Source: an uncultured Clostridia bacterium (lineage in GTDB: Bacteria; Bacillota; Clostridia; TANB77; CAG-508). Taken from it: a stretch of 64,000 nucleotides of DNA. The notes under the pieces are model-generated. The model had not been told where the DNA came from. It saw only the letters and a list, made by a program, of their open reading frames with translations, and made no database searches. Shown here one piece after another: positions 24,426 through 32,052 of this stretch. Position 1 is the stretch's first letter. Each line of letters opens with the position of its first letter. Position numbers and translations under genes: made by a program. The stretch spans positions 1 to 64,000 of the forward strand of contig CAKPCK010000002.1 of NCBI GenBank assembly GCA_934141555.1, in the 5' to 3' direction.

Positions 24426-25362
24426 CTTGCTCTTTTTCCCCTTTTTCAACTTTCTCAATTATATATGGTGGTCGTTTTCTTGCTGCATCATATGTTCTCC
24501 ATAAATATTCTCCTATAACACCTATTGAAAGCATAATTATGCCAAATCCCATAAGCATAATCATTACAAGTGATGTATATCCTTCAACATCTATTTTTCC
24601 AGTTATTTTTTGACAAACTATAACAATTAATAAAATTAATGATAATAATGATGTTAAAAATCCTGCAGTTGTTATCATTTTTACTGGAAAATATGAAAAA
24701 CTTAATAATGAGTCATATACTAATTTTATTTTTTTAGATAATGTCCATCTTGACTTTCCTATTTCTCTTTTCTTTCTTACATATGGAATAGTTGTTGTTT
24801 CAAAACCTGCCCATAATATTTGGCTCATTAATGATGTGTTTTTTTCTTGCATTTTTACTAACAAATTTATAACTTGTCTATCTATTAAAAATGAATCAAA
24901 TCCACCTTTTGGCATATTATGTAATGCTAATTTTCTCATTAAAAATGCATATAAATTTGAAAACATTTTTTGTGTTAGTGGTTCTTCTCTATCAGCTCTT
25001 GTTGCTAACACAACTTTATATCCTTCATCATATTTTTTTATCATATCTAATATCATTTCAGATGGTTCTTGTAAATCTGCTGCTTTTCTTATTGCACAAT
25101 CTCCTGTGCATTGTGATAGCCCTGCTAATATTGCTGAATGTTCACCAAAATTTCTTGATAATCTTATTGTTTTTATATTTGAATCTATTTTTGCCAATTC
25201 TCTCATTACAGAATATGAATCATCTTTTGACCCATCATCTACAAATATTAATTCATATTCTCTATCTAATTTTGATAGTACTTTTTCTTTTAAATCAGCA
25301 TATAATGGTAACAAATTATCATGGTTATAATATACTGGCACTACTATTGATATTTTTTTCAT
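24415..25362 (-). CDS. GT2 polyprenyl-phosphate glycosyltransferase (DPM1/GtrB-like)
   Basis: Transfers a sugar from a nucleotide donor to undecaprenyl phosphate at the inner face of the membrane. The 315-residue protein has the GT-A domain (SIVVPVYYNHDNL, FVDDGSKDDSY, KTIRLSRNFGEHSAI, KAADLQEPSEM) followed by RKKREIGKSRWTL and two C-terminal membrane segments (about 228-250 and 265-290) ending with YLWRTYDAARKRPPYIIE, the standard DPM1/GtrB plan. The usual DxD reads AADLQEP, seen in other members. It is the first gene of the operon GT2, GT-C-like, wecE, ATP-grasp. Confidence 0.88.
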   Translation of the reverse strand: MKKISIVVPVYYNHDNLLPLYADLKEKVLSKLDREYELIFVDDGSKDDSYSVMRELAKIDSNIKTIRLSRNFGEHSAILAGLSQCTGDCAIRKAADLQEPSEMILDMIKKYDEGYKVVLATRADREEPLTQKMFSNLYAFLMRKLALHNMPKGGFDSFLIDRQVINLLVKMQEKNTSLMSQILWAGFETTTIPYVRKKREIGKSRWTLSKKIKLVYDSLLSFSYFPVKMITTAGFLTSLLSLILLIVIVCQKITGKIDVEGYTSLVMIMLMGFGIIMLSIGVIGEYLWRTYDAARKRPPYIIEKVEKGEKEQDDK

Positions 25363-25426
25363 TTTTTCTTTTCCTTCCCCCTATTTCGTAGATATTTTAC
25401 CACAATATTTTTATTAAATCAATGTT

Positions 25427-25936
25427 TTATTTATTAAGATTCTCCTTAATATTATCTATGCTTTCATTTAATTTTGATGTACAATATGGACATCTGTCTG
25501 CCTTAATATTTATTTTGTTATAACAATGTGGACAAATTTTGGTTGTTTCTTCTTTTGGTTCTTCTGGCTTTTCTCCTATTTTAGCTATTTTATTCATAAC
25601 TTTTACTAACATAAATATTACAAATGCCATTATTAAAAAGTTTATTATGTCTGTTAAAAATGCACCATATGTTAATTTTAATTTTCCAATTTCTAATACC
25701 CACTCTGAAAAATTTACTCCTCCAAAACAACCTAATATTGGTGATATTATATTACTTGTGAATGATGTTACTACACTCTGGAATGCTCCTCCTATTAATA
25801 CTCCAACAGCTAAGTCTAAAACATTTCCTCTTAATGCAAATTCTTTAAATTCTTTTAAAAATTTTCCCTGTTTTTTCTTTGCTTTTTCTATTACTTCTTT
25901 TGCTTCTTTTATTTTTTCTTCATTTTCTTTTTTCAT
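25427..25936 (-). CDS. mscL: large-conductance mechanosensitive channel MscL with a C-terminal zinc ribbon
   Basis: Pentameric channel that opens under osmotic downshock. The 169-residue product (ATG at 25936 with a GGAGGAGAG SD; the frame extends upstream to 25987 without a good SD) has an extra charged N-terminal helix, then FKEFALRGNVLDLAVGVLIGGAF, the first membrane segment, and a second at about 92-116. The usual cytoplasmic helix is replaced by a zinc-ribbon-like end with CPHC (135-138) and CPYC (149-152). Such an end is uncommon for MscL and may modulate gating or assembly. A gene-fusion artefact is unlikely because there is one clean frame. Confidence 0.92.
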   Translation of the reverse strand: MKKENEEKIKEAKEVIEKAKKKQGKFLKEFKEFALRGNVLDLAVGVLIGGAFQSVVTSFTSNIISPILGCFGGVNFSEWVLEIGKLKLTYGAFLTDIINFLIMAFVIFMLVKVMNKIAKIGEKPEEPKEETTKICPHCYNKINIKADRCPYCTSKLNESIDNIKENLNK

Positions 25937-26018
25937 TTTCTCTCCTCCATTCACCATTATTATAATACATTTTCCTTTGTATATCAATAGAAAATTGGCA
26001 GTATCTTACAATTAACAC

Positions 26019-26050
26019 AAAAAAATGCAAATAATAATATTTGCATTTTT
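26019..26050. terminator. bidirectional terminator between the phosphoesterase gene and mscL
   Basis: AAAAATGCAAATA (26021-26033) pairs with TATTTGCATTTTT (26038-26050) with A and T runs on both sides. The same sequence recurs at 29541-29572 and in a related form at 48411-48442. Confidence 0.8.
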
Positions 26051-27194
26051 ATTTTTTTGCAACAATTACAGGCACTTCCATTTCCTCTTTAGTTAAACCA
26101 CAATGTGTAGATTTCTTTAATGGCTTTCCAGGTGCTAAATATGTTTCTAAATTTATCATACTATCACCTATAGATATAGCAATATAATCTCCTAAAAATT
26201 CATCAACTTTTCTATGTTTCTTACCAAATCCTAAAAAGTTTTTATTTAAAAATTCTTCTTTAGTCATTAGCCAAAATTCTTTTTCAAATTTTTCATTAAA
26301 TCTTCTTTCAAATTCTTTTTTCATATCATTTTTTATCCAAAATGTTAAACATCTTGCCTCTAATGATGGTGGCATTAAGAAACATTCTTGTAAATCTTCA
26401 TAATCTAATATTGTATGAGGATTTTTTATGTTTTTATGTCCATGGTCTGCTGAAATTATAACAATTGTATCATCTGAAAGTTTTTGGCACATCTGTTCAA
26501 TCTTACTTTCAGTTTCTTTTATAAAATCTGCTGCCTCTACAGAATCTGTTCCATATTTGTGCAATAGACCATCTGGTTTGTCTGAATATGCCATTATAAA
26601 CTTTTCATCAGGATTATCACTCAACATTAGTATATTATCAACTATTTCATCAATAGAATCTGCTTTTATTGTTCTTTTTGATCTTCTATCTGAATAAGAT
26701 GGCATTATTTCATATGCTTTTATTCTAGATTTTTCTTCAATTTGTTCGAAAATAGTTTTATAATTTACTACTTCTTTAAACACATCCATTTTTGCATCTT
26801 TAATAGATTCATGTTTATATGATTCAATATGTGCTAACATATCAATTGCTCTTCCATATTCTTTAAAATATTGAGACCATGCAATCCATCCAGTCTCATA
26901 TGGTGGTTTTCCAGAATAATATGTTGTTAAAGCTGCTGTTGTTGTTGATGGATATACTGATGTTACTTTTTTTAATTCGTTTTTCTTAAAAAATCCATTT
27001 GGCGAAATTGGTGTTAATACATGTTCTCCCATTCCATCTAAAACAATAAAAATAATATTTCTATACCTTTTTTGTAAAACTTCATCAAGTTCTTTTAAAC
27101 TCTTATGTTTTGTTTCAACATTATAATATTTTAATATTGATGTTATTGTATTAAGTATACAATTTTCATAATTTGGTAATACTATATTTTCCAT
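26049..27194 (-). CDS. alkaline-phosphatase-superfamily phosphodiesterase (nucleotide pyrophosphatase-like)
   Basis: A 381-residue soluble enzyme of the type I phosphodiesterase/nucleotide pyrophosphatase group. The metal site is visible as FIVLDGMGEHVL (first aspartate), the nucleophile loop SVYPSTTTAALTTYYSG (threonine within PSTTTAA), SDKPDGLLHKYG, and IISADHGHKN with the late HCGLT histidine. The substrate is a phosphodiester or phosphomonoester, not identified. It lacks a signal peptide, so it acts in the cytoplasm. It is coupled to the gene upstream, with only seven bases between them. Confidence 0.8.
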   Translation of the reverse strand: MENIVLPNYENCILNTITSILKYYNVETKHKSLKELDEVLQKRYRNIIFIVLDGMGEHVLTPISPNGFFKKNELKKVTSVYPSTTTAALTTYYSGKPPYETGWIAWSQYFKEYGRAIDMLAHIESYKHESIKDAKMDVFKEVVNYKTIFEQIEEKSRIKAYEIMPSYSDRRSKRTIKADSIDEIVDNILMLSDNPDEKFIMAYSDKPDGLLHKYGTDSVEAADFIKETESKIEQMCQKLSDDTIVIISADHGHKNIKNPHTILDYEDLQECFLMPPSLEARCLTFWIKNDMKKEFERRFNEKFEKEFWLMTKEEFLNKNFLGFGKKHRKVDEFLGDYIAISIGDSMINLETYLAPGKPLKKSTHCGLTKEEMEVPVIVAKK

Positions 27195-27201
27195 AATCTT
27201 A

Positions 27202-27714
27202 TTAAATTCTTTTCATCTCCCTCATTTTAGTCCAACTCTCTGGGTCATTAATTACTTCTTTTGCTATTTCATCTAAGTCTAAATTTGATATGTCTTCAAT
27301 TAGTTTTTCTATTATTTCTAATGATAATATATGTAATTTTCCTTCTTTAAAGAAAACAGATTCTTTTATTTTTTCTGGTAATTTTACATCATATTTTTCT
27401 ATCAAATAATTATTTAATATGTCATAATCATTATAAATATCTTTTGAAAATGTGTCTATATATCTATTATAAAACAAATAATCTGTTAATAAATGCAAAA
27501 AATATCCTCTGTTAAAACTATTGTCTATTTTATTGTTTTCTAAAAATTTATATAAATTAGATTTAGAACTTTTTTCACCATAATGTGTTAATGATTTATC
27601 TTTAACACTATCTGGGAATATTATTCCATCTATAAATTCATTATATTTTTCATTTTTTTTATTCTTTTTTAAGTATTCTTCAGCAACTGCTAAATGTATT
27701 ACATATCCTGGCAT
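27202..27714 (-). CDS. zinc-dependent phospholipase C-like protein
   Basis: A 170-residue cytoplasmic protein that begins MPGYVIHLAVAEEYL and contains GIIFPDSV, LTHYGEKSSKSNL and FNRGYFLHLLTDYLFY. This His/Asp pattern is that of the zinc-dependent phospholipase C/S1-P1 nuclease-like family (PF00882 type), much shorter than the secreted toxins and without a signal peptide. It forms an operon with the phosphodiesterase gene seven bases downstream. The actual substrate is unknown; many such small proteins remain uncharacterised. Confidence 0.65.
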   Translation of the reverse strand: MPGYVIHLAVAEEYLKKNKKNEKYNEFIDGIIFPDSVKDKSLTHYGEKSSKSNLYKFLENNKIDNSFNRGYFLHLLTDYLFYNRYIDTFSKDIYNDYDILNNYLIEKYDVKLPEKIKESVFFKEGKLHILSLEIIEKLIEDISNLDLDEIAKEVINDPESWTKMREMKRI

Positions 27715-27742
27715 CTAAAAATCTCCTTTTATTTTAATATAG

Positions 27743-27770
27743 TATAGGGATGGAACTCTCCATCCCTATA
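27743..27770 (-). terminator. terminator of the tandem cytidylyltransferase gene
   Basis: A perfect 12-base stem, TATAGGGATGGA with its complement, and a four-base loop, six bases after the stop at 27776. The following minus-strand sequence is AT-rich but has no clean T-run. Confidence 0.65.
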
Positions 27771-27775
27771 TTGAC

Positions 27776-28504
27776 TTATTTCTTCTCGGCCTCTTTATGG
27801 ATTTTTTCAAGTTCTGCTCTATAGAAAGACGAACTTCTCGTTTTCATTACTTCTTCAGGTCTATCTGTGTAAATGAAACGAATATTGTCTGGATTTTGGT
27901 CATTTTCCTGTCCCATACAATCAGAACCAAGGAAAACAACATCAATAGGGCTTCCTACCAATCTTTGAATTTCTTGATTTGCCACCCGCTTATCACGAGT
28001 ATCAACAAAAATCACATAGTCAACCATCTCCAAGTTTTGGATCACCGTTTTTCTGAGTTCTTGTTCTTGATATGTTTTCTTTCCTTTAGTTTCAAAGACA
28101 TTTTTATCCGTCTTTACACCAACTACAAGAATATCACACATTCTTCTACAAAAACTCAAATGTTCTAAATGCCCTTCATGCAAAATGTCATAAGTTCCAG
28201 GAGCATATCCAACATGATACAATTTTGTTCCTTCAACTTCGTTTATTTTTCGCTGATTTTTTTTGATTTCGCACTCAAAAGAATCAACAGGAAAAGTAAA
28301 ATCAACACCTTTGAATGCAGATGCAAGTTTTTCTCTTTCCTCATACGGTCTTAAAGGCATTCTACCATAGATTTGGGTAAACATTCGATCAGTATATACG
28401 CCAATTCCAAATGTCGCATACTTCTTCCGAAGTTCATTTAATTTATTCATGAACTCTACGGTAATAATTTCTACACCATCATACAAGTATCCAACAAATT
28501 CCAT
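27776..28504 (-). CDS. tandem cytidylyltransferase-fold protein with one degenerate half
   Basis: A 242-residue protein made of two copies of the TagD/glycerol-phosphate cytidylyltransferase fold. The C-terminal copy (about 95-240) has GTYDILHEGHLEHL with the catalytic H109-x-G-H112, TYQEQELRKTVIQNL, and RSSSF for the C-terminal loop. The N-terminal copy (about 1-75) aligns with it (VGYLYD with VGYAPG, GVYTDRMF with GVKTDKNVF, PYEEREKLASAF with YQEQELRKTVIQ, FTFPVD with VIFVD) but lacks HxGH, so it should be inactive. The likely reaction is CTP plus a phospho-alcohol or phospho-amine to a CDP product. The gene is GC-rich, with its own promoter (28537-28565), AGGAGG SD and terminator, which suggests transfer. 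Confidence 0.75.
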   Translation of the reverse strand: MEFVGYLYDGVEIITVEFMNKLNELRKKYATFGIGVYTDRMFTQIYGRMPLRPYEEREKLASAFKGVDFTFPVDSFECEIKKNQRKINEVEGTKLYHVGYAPGTYDILHEGHLEHLSFCRRMCDILVVGVKTDKNVFETKGKKTYQEQELRKTVIQNLEMVDYVIFVDTRDKRVANQEIQRLVGSPIDVVFLGSDCMGQENDQNPDNIRFIYTDRPEEVMKTRSSSFYRAELEKIHKEAEKK

Positions 28505-28536
28505 AATGCTGTTCCTCCTAAAAATGTAATGTAGCT

Positions 28537-28565
28537 ATTATAATATATTTTTTGAAATTTTTCAA
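28537..28565 (-). promoter_or_regulatory. promoter of the tandem cytidylyltransferase gene
   Basis: TTGAAA (28560-28565), 17-base spacer, TATAAT (28537-28542) on minus. Confidence 0.7.
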
Positions 28566-28608
28566 TATCTTATAAAATTTTATTTTTAATTATTATCTTA
28601 TCTTTTCA

Positions 28609-28637
28609 TTTACATACAATAAAAAAAGTGTTAATAT
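28609..28637 (+). promoter_or_regulatory. promoter of the PHP gene
   Basis: TTTACA (28609-28614), 17-base spacer, TAATAT (28632-28637), with an AAGGAG SD and ATG at 28658 following. Confidence 0.5.
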
Positions 28638-28657
28638 ACTGATTAAGGAGATTTTCT

Positions 28658-29542
28658 ATGATAGATTTACATATGCACTCAACTTATTCAGATGGCACTG
28701 AAAGTTGTAGTACAATTTTAAAAAAATGCCAAAACAAAAACTTAGATTTTATTTCAATAACAGATCATAATACTGCTTTGGGATATGAAGAATTGGAAGA
28801 TAAAAATATTTCTTCACTTTTTAATGGCCATATTATTCCTGGAATAGAACTTAATACAAAAGTTTTAAATATTCCTATAGAAATTCTAGGCTATGGTATT
28901 GATTACAAAAAAATGAATGAGCTTGTAAAAAAAATATATATTCCTGCTGAGGAAAGAAATAAAATTGAAGTAAAAAGATTATATGACAAATGCATTAATG
29001 CTGGAATTATTCTAGATAAACATTGTTTAGAAAACTATTTACCAGATATGTTTGCATCAATATTTTTTCATAAAGAAATAACCAAACATAAAGAAAATAA
29101 AAAGTTATTATCTGAAGACGCTTGGAATTCTAGTAAAATATTTTATAGGCAATATATGTCTGACCCAAAAACAAAATTATATGTTGAAATGGATGATCTT
29201 GTACCAGATTTTGAAACTGCATGTAATTTAGTTAGAACAGCTGGAGGCTTAGTATTCATTCCTCACATTTATGAATATAAAAAAAATTCAGAAACTATTT
29301 TAAAATACATTTTGCAAAATTATAAAATTGATGGAATTGAATGTTATTATACAACATTTACAGAAGCGCAACATAAAAAATTACTGAATATTTGTAAAGA
29401 ACATAATTTATTTATTTCTGGTGGTAGTGATTTTCATGGTACTATAAGACCAGATGTAGATATCGGTATTGGACACGGAAATATGCAAATTCCTAATGAA
29501 ATATTAGATTCTTGGAAAAATAAAATTAGATATTTACAATAA
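28658..29542 (+). CDS. PHP-domain phosphoesterase
   Basis: A 294-residue metal-dependent phosphoesterase. The PHP signature is clear: DLHMHSTYSDGT (H5-x-H7), ISITDHNTALGY (the DH pair near 38), GIELNT, and late GGSDFHGTIRPDVDIG. The plan is that of the RNase AM/TrpH group (3',5'-nucleotide bisphosphate phosphatase or 5'-3' exoribonuclease). Polymerase-associated or histidinol-phosphate roles are less likely from length and the lack of neighbours. It is monocistronic on plus, with its own promoter and the 29541 terminator. Confidence 0.82.
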   Translation: MIDLHMHSTYSDGTESCSTILKKCQNKNLDFISITDHNTALGYEELEDKNISSLFNGHIIPGIELNTKVLNIPIEILGYGIDYKKMNELVKKIYIPAEERNKIEVKRLYDKCINAGIILDKHCLENYLPDMFASIFFHKEITKHKENKKLLSEDAWNSSKIFYRQYMSDPKTKLYVEMDDLVPDFETACNLVRTAGGLVFIPHIYEYKKNSETILKYILQNYKIDGIECYYTTFTEAQHKKLLNICKEHNLFISGGSDFHGTIRPDVDIGIGHGNMQIPNEILDSWKNKIRYLQ

Positions 29543-29572
29543 AAAATGCAAATAGTAATATTTGCATTTTTT
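29541..29572. terminator. bidirectional terminator between the PHP and MBL-fold genes
   Basis: A perfect 14-base stem, AAAAAATGCAAATA with its complement and a four-base loop, between convergent genes. It is almost identical to 26019-26050. Confidence 0.85.
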
Positions 29573-29593
29573 ATAATAACATTTTCATATCCA

Positions 29594-30244
29594 TTATATT
29601 TCAAAAATATCATTTGTAACTTTTCTTATATATTCAACATCATCCATATGCATTAAATATACTCTTGTTCCATTTTCTTGTATTTCTTTTAATTCATCTT
29701 TAATTTCATCTATTTTTAAATGTGCTCCTCCATATCTTGAAACATCTACATAAAATTCATCTACATCTTTCAAATATGGTTTAAATGGTTCAAGAGTATT
29801 AGTATCTCCTGTATAAATAATTTTTCTCGAATTTATGTTTAATTCAAAACCATATGAGTCTAAATATTTTACATGTTCTGTTTTTATAAATTTTATATAT
29901 TCATTTTCCTTTTTTAAAATATATGCGTCCTCAGGAGTCCCTGTTATATCTAAAAATTCTTTTATTCTTTTACAATTTGTAATTACATTTATTTTTTTAT
30001 TATATATAAAATATAAATATAATATAAATTGACTTAATGTTCCTGCATGGTCATTATGTAAATGTGTTATTATTACATTTATTTCATCATATTTATTAAA
30101 ATCAAATTTTTCTTTTAACTGTGAAAATACTGTAAAACCACAATCTATTAAAAAAAATTTATTTTCATGTTCTATATATGTAGAATTATTCTCTTTTCCA
30201 AATCCTGAGTCTCTTCCTAAAAATCTTAAAGTTTGTTCCTTCAT
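29594..30244 (-). CDS. metallo-beta-lactamase-fold hydrolase
   Basis: A 216-residue MBL-fold hydrolase with H61-L-H63-N-D65-H66 in ITHLHNDHAGTL, a later KIIYTGDTNTL aspartate, and YLMHMDDVEY supplying the last histidine. The N-terminus LRFLGRDSGFGKENNSTYIE and DCGFTVF resemble the RNase Z-like/phosphonate-type group, but the length is short and the substrate cannot be named. It acts in the cytoplasm and is monocistronic. Confidence 0.8.
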   Translation of the reverse strand: MKEQTLRFLGRDSGFGKENNSTYIEHENKFFLIDCGFTVFSQLKEKFDFNKYDEINVIITHLHNDHAGTLSQFILYLYFIYNKKINVITNCKRIKEFLDITGTPEDAYILKKENEYIKFIKTEHVKYLDSYGFELNINSRKIIYTGDTNTLEPFKPYLKDVDEFYVDVSRYGGAHLKIDEIKDELKEIQENGTRVYLMHMDDVEYIRKVTNDIFEI

Positions 30245-30310
30245 ATCTCTTCCTCCATTTTTTTATTATTATATTACATTTTTTATTAAATATCAATACA
30301 AACATGAAAA

Positions 30311-30332
30311 TAGGGGAGCATATGCTCCCCTA
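30311..30332 (-). terminator. palindromic terminator of the nucleotidyltransferase gene
   Basis: A perfect 22-base palindrome with arms TAGGGGAGCAT and ATGCTCCCCTA, followed on minus by TTTTC. GC-rich compared with the other terminators here, like the gene it closes. Confidence 0.75.
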
Positions 30333-30347
30333 CTTCACCAAAGTAGA

Positions 30348-30995
30348 TTACTCTTCCATTTTGAGCAGTTCTTTGACCGCCAATTTAATCTGTCCAGGCA
30401 AACTGTTTTCAATGATGGCTTTCTGTAATACTTCCGGATGAGCAACCTGGCACTCAGCAAAGTACTCCTCAATGAGGATTCTCTTAAACTTACGCCGAGG
30501 CTGCCAACCTTCCATCATGTAGTAAAGCACATACAGTGCTTCCATAGAAATCAACGGGACGTTAAGTTCCATTACCTCCTGCCAGTCAATTTCACTACTA
30601 TCATATTGGTAGTAATAGGTCGTATTGAAAGTCAAGAGCCGGAAACCAGAAATGATGTCAATATCAACCCGACCTAATTGGTAGTGGAGATAAACGTCAC
30701 TTTCACAGAATCCGTTTCCTCCAGTCTGAATTAAATCTGCCCCCATTTTTCTCATTTCCGCTTTAATTTTATCGATGTCTTTGATATCGACAATAAGATC
30801 AAGATCATGGAAATCATCCACAATCCCACGGCAGAATAAATTCATCGAACAGCCTAATGCCCAATGAATATTCTTTTCGTTAAACTTTTTCACTAATTGA
30901 ACAAAAATTTCTTTGCGATCATTGTACTCTCTGTCTTCCTGCAGACACACCAAATTGTTCCGTGCCTGTTCAGAATATGTTGTGCATTTCTTCAT
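30348..30995 (-). CDS. nucleotidyltransferase-fold protein (GC-rich, probably acquired)
   Basis: A 215-residue protein with a polymerase-beta-type nucleotidyltransferase core: WALGCSMNLFC (G48-C-S50), FHDLDLIVD (D64-x-D66) and a third acidic site in GRVDIDIISGF. The arrangement resembles lincosamide/AbiEii-like nucleotidyltransferases with a helical C-terminal part. There is no partner gene, so it is not an obvious AbiE or MNT system. The gene is clearly GC-rich and monocistronic, with an AAAGGAGGG SD, a near-consensus promoter (31039-31067) and a palindromic terminator. Substrate unknown; candidates are a small molecule, tRNA or protein. Confidence 0.65.
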   Translation of the reverse strand: MKKCTTYSEQARNNLVCLQEDREYNDRKEIFVQLVKKFNEKNIHWALGCSMNLFCRGIVDDFHDLDLIVDIKDIDKIKAEMRKMGADLIQTGGNGFCESDVYLHYQLGRVDIDIISGFRLLTFNTTYYYQYDSSEIDWQEVMELNVPLISMEALYVLYYMMEGWQPRRKFKRILIEEYFAECQVAHPEVLQKAIIENSLPGQIKLAVKELLKMEE

Positions 30996-31038
30996 AAGAG
31001 CCCTCCTTTGGCTTCTTCAAAAAGAATTTAATACTATT

Positions 31039-31067
31039 ATTTTAACACATTTTAGTTTACTTGTCAA
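31039..31067 (-). promoter_or_regulatory. promoter of the nucleotidyltransferase gene
   Basis: TTGACA (31062-31067), 17-base spacer, TAAAAT (31039-31044) on minus. The end of its spacer, ATGTGT, is shared with the promoter of the small GC-rich gene at 12153-12181. Confidence 0.75.
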
Positions 31068-31072
31068 TGAAA

Positions 31073-31099
31073 AAGAGTAAAACCAACCGTTCTACTCTT
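31073..31099 (-). terminator. terminator of the GGDEF gene
   Basis: AAGAGTA and TACTCTT pair around an internal AAC/GTT-containing loop. On minus the stem is followed by TTTTT. It overlaps the last codon of the GGDEF gene. Confidence 0.6.
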
Positions 31100-32024
31100 A
31101 TTCATGTCTTCTATCAGTTGCATAACTACTTCCAACAATTGATTTTGCAATATGTTTAACTTGTGCTCCAACTTCACCAATTTCTAATATATTAGCAAAT
31201 CTATTTTTATCGGCAATTACCGCTCCTATAGAAATAGATGTTAAAGCAAACTGTTCTATAATTCCCTTTCTATTTGCAACCTCTATATAACCTTTTTCTA
31301 AATCTTCTTCTGTAAAAAACTTTGTTACACCTTCATCAAAATTCGCTATTATTAGTTGACATATTTTATCTATATCTAATGATGGAACAATCGCTATAAA
31401 ATCATCACCACCTATATGTCCTACAAAATAATTTTCCTTAAATTGTTCATGTATACACTTTAATATTGTATTTGCTGTATACTCTATTATTTGATCACCT
31501 TTTAAAAATCCATATACATCATTATATGCTTTAAAATTATCTAAATCTAAGTACAATACGGAAAATTCTTCTGAATTAGTAATCCTTTTCTTTAATTCTG
31601 CATGAATTTGTACATTTCCTGGAAGACCTGTTAATGGGCTTATTCTTCTATTCATTTTTAATAATCTATCTAAATTTTTTATAGTGTAATACATATATTC
31701 AGTATCAACTGGCTTTTTTATATAATACTCTACAGATTGTTCTAATACATCTAATTTATGATATTTATCTGTATTTGAAGAAACTACTATTATAGGTGTT
31801 ATTTGATTATCTTCATCTGTTCTTATTTGTTTGCACAAAGTTACAATATCTCTATCTATTGAGTCTTCATTTACTATTATTAGAAATGGTATATTTTTTA
31901 ATGTTATATCTATTTGTTCTGTTTTTACACCAATAAATTTAAATTCCTTGTCATTTTTAAATAACTCTTTAAATACTGGTATTGATGATTCGTCATCATC
32001 TATTACATATATATCTTGTGCCAT
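31098..32024 (-). CDS. receiver-like plus GGDEF (diguanylate cyclase) protein
   Basis: A 308-residue protein with an N-terminal receiver-like domain (about 1-115, starting DIYVIDDDESSIPVFKEL and with the conserved lysine in YYIKKPVD) and a C-terminal GGDEF domain (about 128-300) with DLDNFKAYNDVYG and GGDDF (205-209). The phosphoacceptor position after the third strand (FLIIVNEDS) seems to be N52 rather than Asp, so control by phosphorylation is doubtful. The cyclase signature GGDDF is a tolerated variant, so c-di-GMP synthesis is plausible. It starts 28 bases after the membrane protein gene and is probably in its operon. Confidence 0.82.
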   Translation of the reverse strand: MAQDIYVIDDDESSIPVFKELFKNDKEFKFIGVKTEQIDITLKNIPFLIIVNEDSIDRDIVTLCKQIRTDEDNQITPIIVVSSNTDKYHKLDVLEQSVEYYIKKPVDTEYMYYTIKNLDRLLKMNRRISPLTGLPGNVQIHAELKKRITNSEEFSVLYLDLDNFKAYNDVYGFLKGDQIIEYTANTILKCIHEQFKENYFVGHIGGDDFIAIVPSLDIDKICQLIIANFDEGVTKFFTEEDLEKGYIEVANRKGIIEQFALTSISIGAVIADKNRFANILEIGEVGAQVKHIAKSIVGSSYATDRRHE

Positions 32025-32052
32025 ATAACTTTTCCTCTTTCTTTTACTACTT

